Notes under the pieces: generated by a model
What the model was told of the DNA's origin: nothing
The model's database searches: none
Seen by the model: only the letters and a program-made list of their open reading frames with translations
Shown: one piece after another, positions 63,064 to 64,000 of the stretch
How positions within the stretch are numbered: the stretch's first letter is position 1
How the letters are laid out: every line of letters starts with the position of its first letter
Program-made: the position numbers and the translations under genes
Origin: Paenibacillus mesophilus
Lineage (GTDB): Bacteria > Bacillota > Bacilli > Paenibacillales > NBRC-103111
Direction of reading: 5' to 3'
Assembly (NCBI RefSeq): GCF_005938385.1
Contig: NZ_VCRA01000006.1
Coordinates: 186,001-250,000, forward strand
DNA: 64,000 nucleotides

Positions 63064-63285
63064 CTATTCTTTTCGTTCCTTCGCCTTCATCTCTTCCCGT
63101 ATCCGGCGAAACTCTTCAAGCTGACGCGGCGAATAACGACGCTCCTCAATAATCCCCAATCGGATATTGCGGCGAAGTCGCTTTTCCAGATACGTGCACA
63201 ATATTAGATTGGCGACCGCCATCACGACTACGACGGCCAGCGGCACTTCTGTAGGGATTGGCATATTAGGATGTGGCTCCTTCAT
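63064..63285 (-). CDS. Small membrane protein
   Basis: 73 residues (or 66 from a second ATG at 63264) with one membrane helix (VPLAVVVVMAVANLILCTYLE in part) and a basic, charged tail (RRYSPRQLEEFRRIREEMKAK). AAGGAG lies 12 bases before the second ATG. Third gene of a small operon with two other unknown or regulatory genes. Function unknown. Confidence 0.6.
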   Translation of the reverse strand: MKEPHPNMPIPTEVPLAVVVVMAVANLILCTYLEKRLRRNIRLGIIEERRYSPRQLEEFRRIREEMKAKERKE

Positions 63286-63337
63286 GGAAAGGATGGTTAA
63301 CCTTATGAAAGTTTAGGAGGTGAAAGGTTTATCTAGC

Positions 63338-63568
63338 CTAGAAGTTGCAGGAAGAAACGGTCACATCGGATTCCGGCATCTGATGAGCTAGGGAGATCGT
63401 CACGACACAACGTTCCTCTTCCACTGTCAATTCCTTCTTTACCACTCGATAGGAACTCCCCTCCAGAGATACCGAGTCAACAACTTCGAGAGTGAACAGC
63501 AGCTTGTCGATGTGCTTTGTAATCGTTTCCCGGATCGTGTGGTCCGGGAGAATCCAGGTAATGTTCAT
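63338..63568 (-). CDS. Small hypothetical protein
   Basis: 76 residues with AAAGGAG before the ATG. An amphipathic N-terminus and short beta segments (SYRVVKKELTVEEERCVVTISL in part) are visible; no family recognised. Second gene of the XRE operon. Confidence 0.65.
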   Translation of the reverse strand: MNITWILPDHTIRETITKHIDKLLFTLEVVDSVSLEGSSYRVVKKELTVEEERCVVTISLAHQMPESDVTVSSCNF

Positions 63569-63601
63569 AGGAATGCTCCTTTACGGATTAATAAGCTGAA
63601 T

Positions 63602-63811
63602 TTAGAAAGAATGGATATCGTTCGGAGGAAATAACTCCTCGATCTCCCGTCCAACAATTTTGGCAATTTGCAAAGCAATAGGCAAAGGTGGCCGATTCCT
63701 CCCGGTCTCGATCATGGAATACCCGCTTTTCGACTGATAACCTAGCAGTTTTGCCATTGCTTCCTGCGTCAATCCTTTAGCTCGTCGGGCTTTGCGAAGG
63801 CGATCGTTCAA
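63602..63811 (-). CDS. XRE-family helix-turn-helix regulator
   Basis: 69 residues, a bare HTH_3 domain (LRKARRAKGLTQEAMAKLLG, SGYSMIETGRNRPPLPIALQIAKI in parts), like phage or integrative-element repressors. Starts at a TTG (63811) with GGGGGAG six bases upstream. Two dyad-containing 25-bp repeats just upstream are its probable operators. It heads a three-gene minus-strand operon. Confidence 0.85.
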   Translation of the reverse strand: MNDRLRKARRAKGLTQEAMAKLLGYQSKSGYSMIETGRNRPPLPIALQIAKIVGREIEELFPPNDIHSF

Positions 63812-63826
63812 TGTAGTCTCCCCCCT

Positions 63827-63943
63827 AAAAATTCATGATTAATGGACTTTTCACAATTAGAAAATCCACTAAAGTAATTCCACTTATTTTCAAAAATTCA
63901 TGATTCGTGAACTTTTAATGATAAAAAACTGCCAAAAGTTCAT
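63827..63943 (-). promoter_or_regulatory. Repeated dyad operators upstream of the XRE gene
   Basis: A 25-bp element starting AAAAATTCATGATT occurs at 63827-63851 and 63892-63916 with 22 of 25 bases identical, 65 bp apart. The second copy is nearly self-complementary (AAAA-TTCA...TGAA-TTTT). A half-site AAAAGTTCAT is at 63934-63943. AT-rich promoter sequence lies between. Confidence 0.7.
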
Positions 63944-64000
63944 TTTCCGTGTACAATTGAGAAAATACGAATGAAGTACGTCTAATGAAGGACTGATTCA

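Overview
The window looks like chromosomal DNA of a Gram-positive, spore-former-type Firmicute of the Paenibacillaceae (Paenibacillus or Cohnella-like). Reasons: moderately GC-rich genes with strong AGGAGG-type ribosome binding sites and many TTG starts, an S-layer-homology (SLH) giant protein, copper-amine-oxidase-type stalk domains, lipoprotein sugar-binding proteins with large extracytoplasmic glycosidases, a bacterial nitric oxide synthase, Amj lipid II flippase, HflX, and a Bacillus-style cat leader. This assignment is inference from gene content. I see no rRNA, tRNA, CRISPR array or intact transposase.

Layout. 1-2 kb: end of a sugar-binding lipoprotein gene and a PhyH-type dioxygenase. 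2.6-5.7 kb: MFS exporter and SDR enzyme separated by a long gene-free stretch. 5.8-8.7 kb: a compact NAD-salvage operon (NrtR-like Nudix regulator, nicotinamidase, nicotinate phosphoribosyltransferase) under a 43-bp palindrome. 8.7-13.6 kb: lipoprotein, deoxynucleotidase plus Cys-cluster protein, hflX with an attenuator-type leader, and an M23 endopeptidase. 13.7-21.3 kb: a frameshifted glycoside hydrolase, WG-repeat protein, amidase, polysaccharide deacetylase and NOS. 21.5-25.6 kb: a 194-bp MITE-like element and a two-gene ABC exporter. 25.9-32.5 kb: heme monooxygenase, Amj, SIS protein, TetR-MATE operon, TIM-barrel isomerase, GNAT, RelE/Phd-type toxin-antitoxin. 32.9-41.2 kb: the 1629-residue SLH protein, an RCC1 propeller protein, a monooxygenase and an ECF sigma/anti-sigma pair whose promoter resembles that of the RCC1 gene. 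41.4-52.9 kb: MecA-like PBP, SDR, zinc-ribbon membrane protein (AT-rich), a frameshifted stalk-domain gene, WYL regulator, EcsC-SHOCT protein and several secreted or hypothetical proteins. 53.1-53.5 kb: a small holin-like toxin gene with an apparent antisense RNA. 53.5-60.7 kb: a four-gene polysaccharide operon read leftward: GntR-SBP fusion regulator, Tat-exported beta-helix protein, GH78-type rhamnosidase, solute-binding lipoprotein. 60.8-64 kb: Crp/Fnr regulator, peroxiredoxin, catA with translational attenuator, and a small XRE operon.

How the parts work together. Several loci carry their own regulatory logic that can be read from the DNA: the NrtR palindrome covers its operon promoter; hflX and catA both have short upstream ORFs and alternative RNA structures typical of antibiotic-responsive control; the TetR, RelE/Phd, XRE and GntR-SBP loci have dyads or repeated motifs at their promoters; and the ECF sigma gene shares its promoter pattern with a nearby secreted propeller gene. 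Two genes (glycoside hydrolase at 13.7-15.5 kb, stalk-domain gene at 45.7-47.1 kb) each need a single-base correction to read through, and two regulators have perfect ribosome binding sites followed by ATA or ATT rather than ATG; these may be real or may reflect sequence errors.
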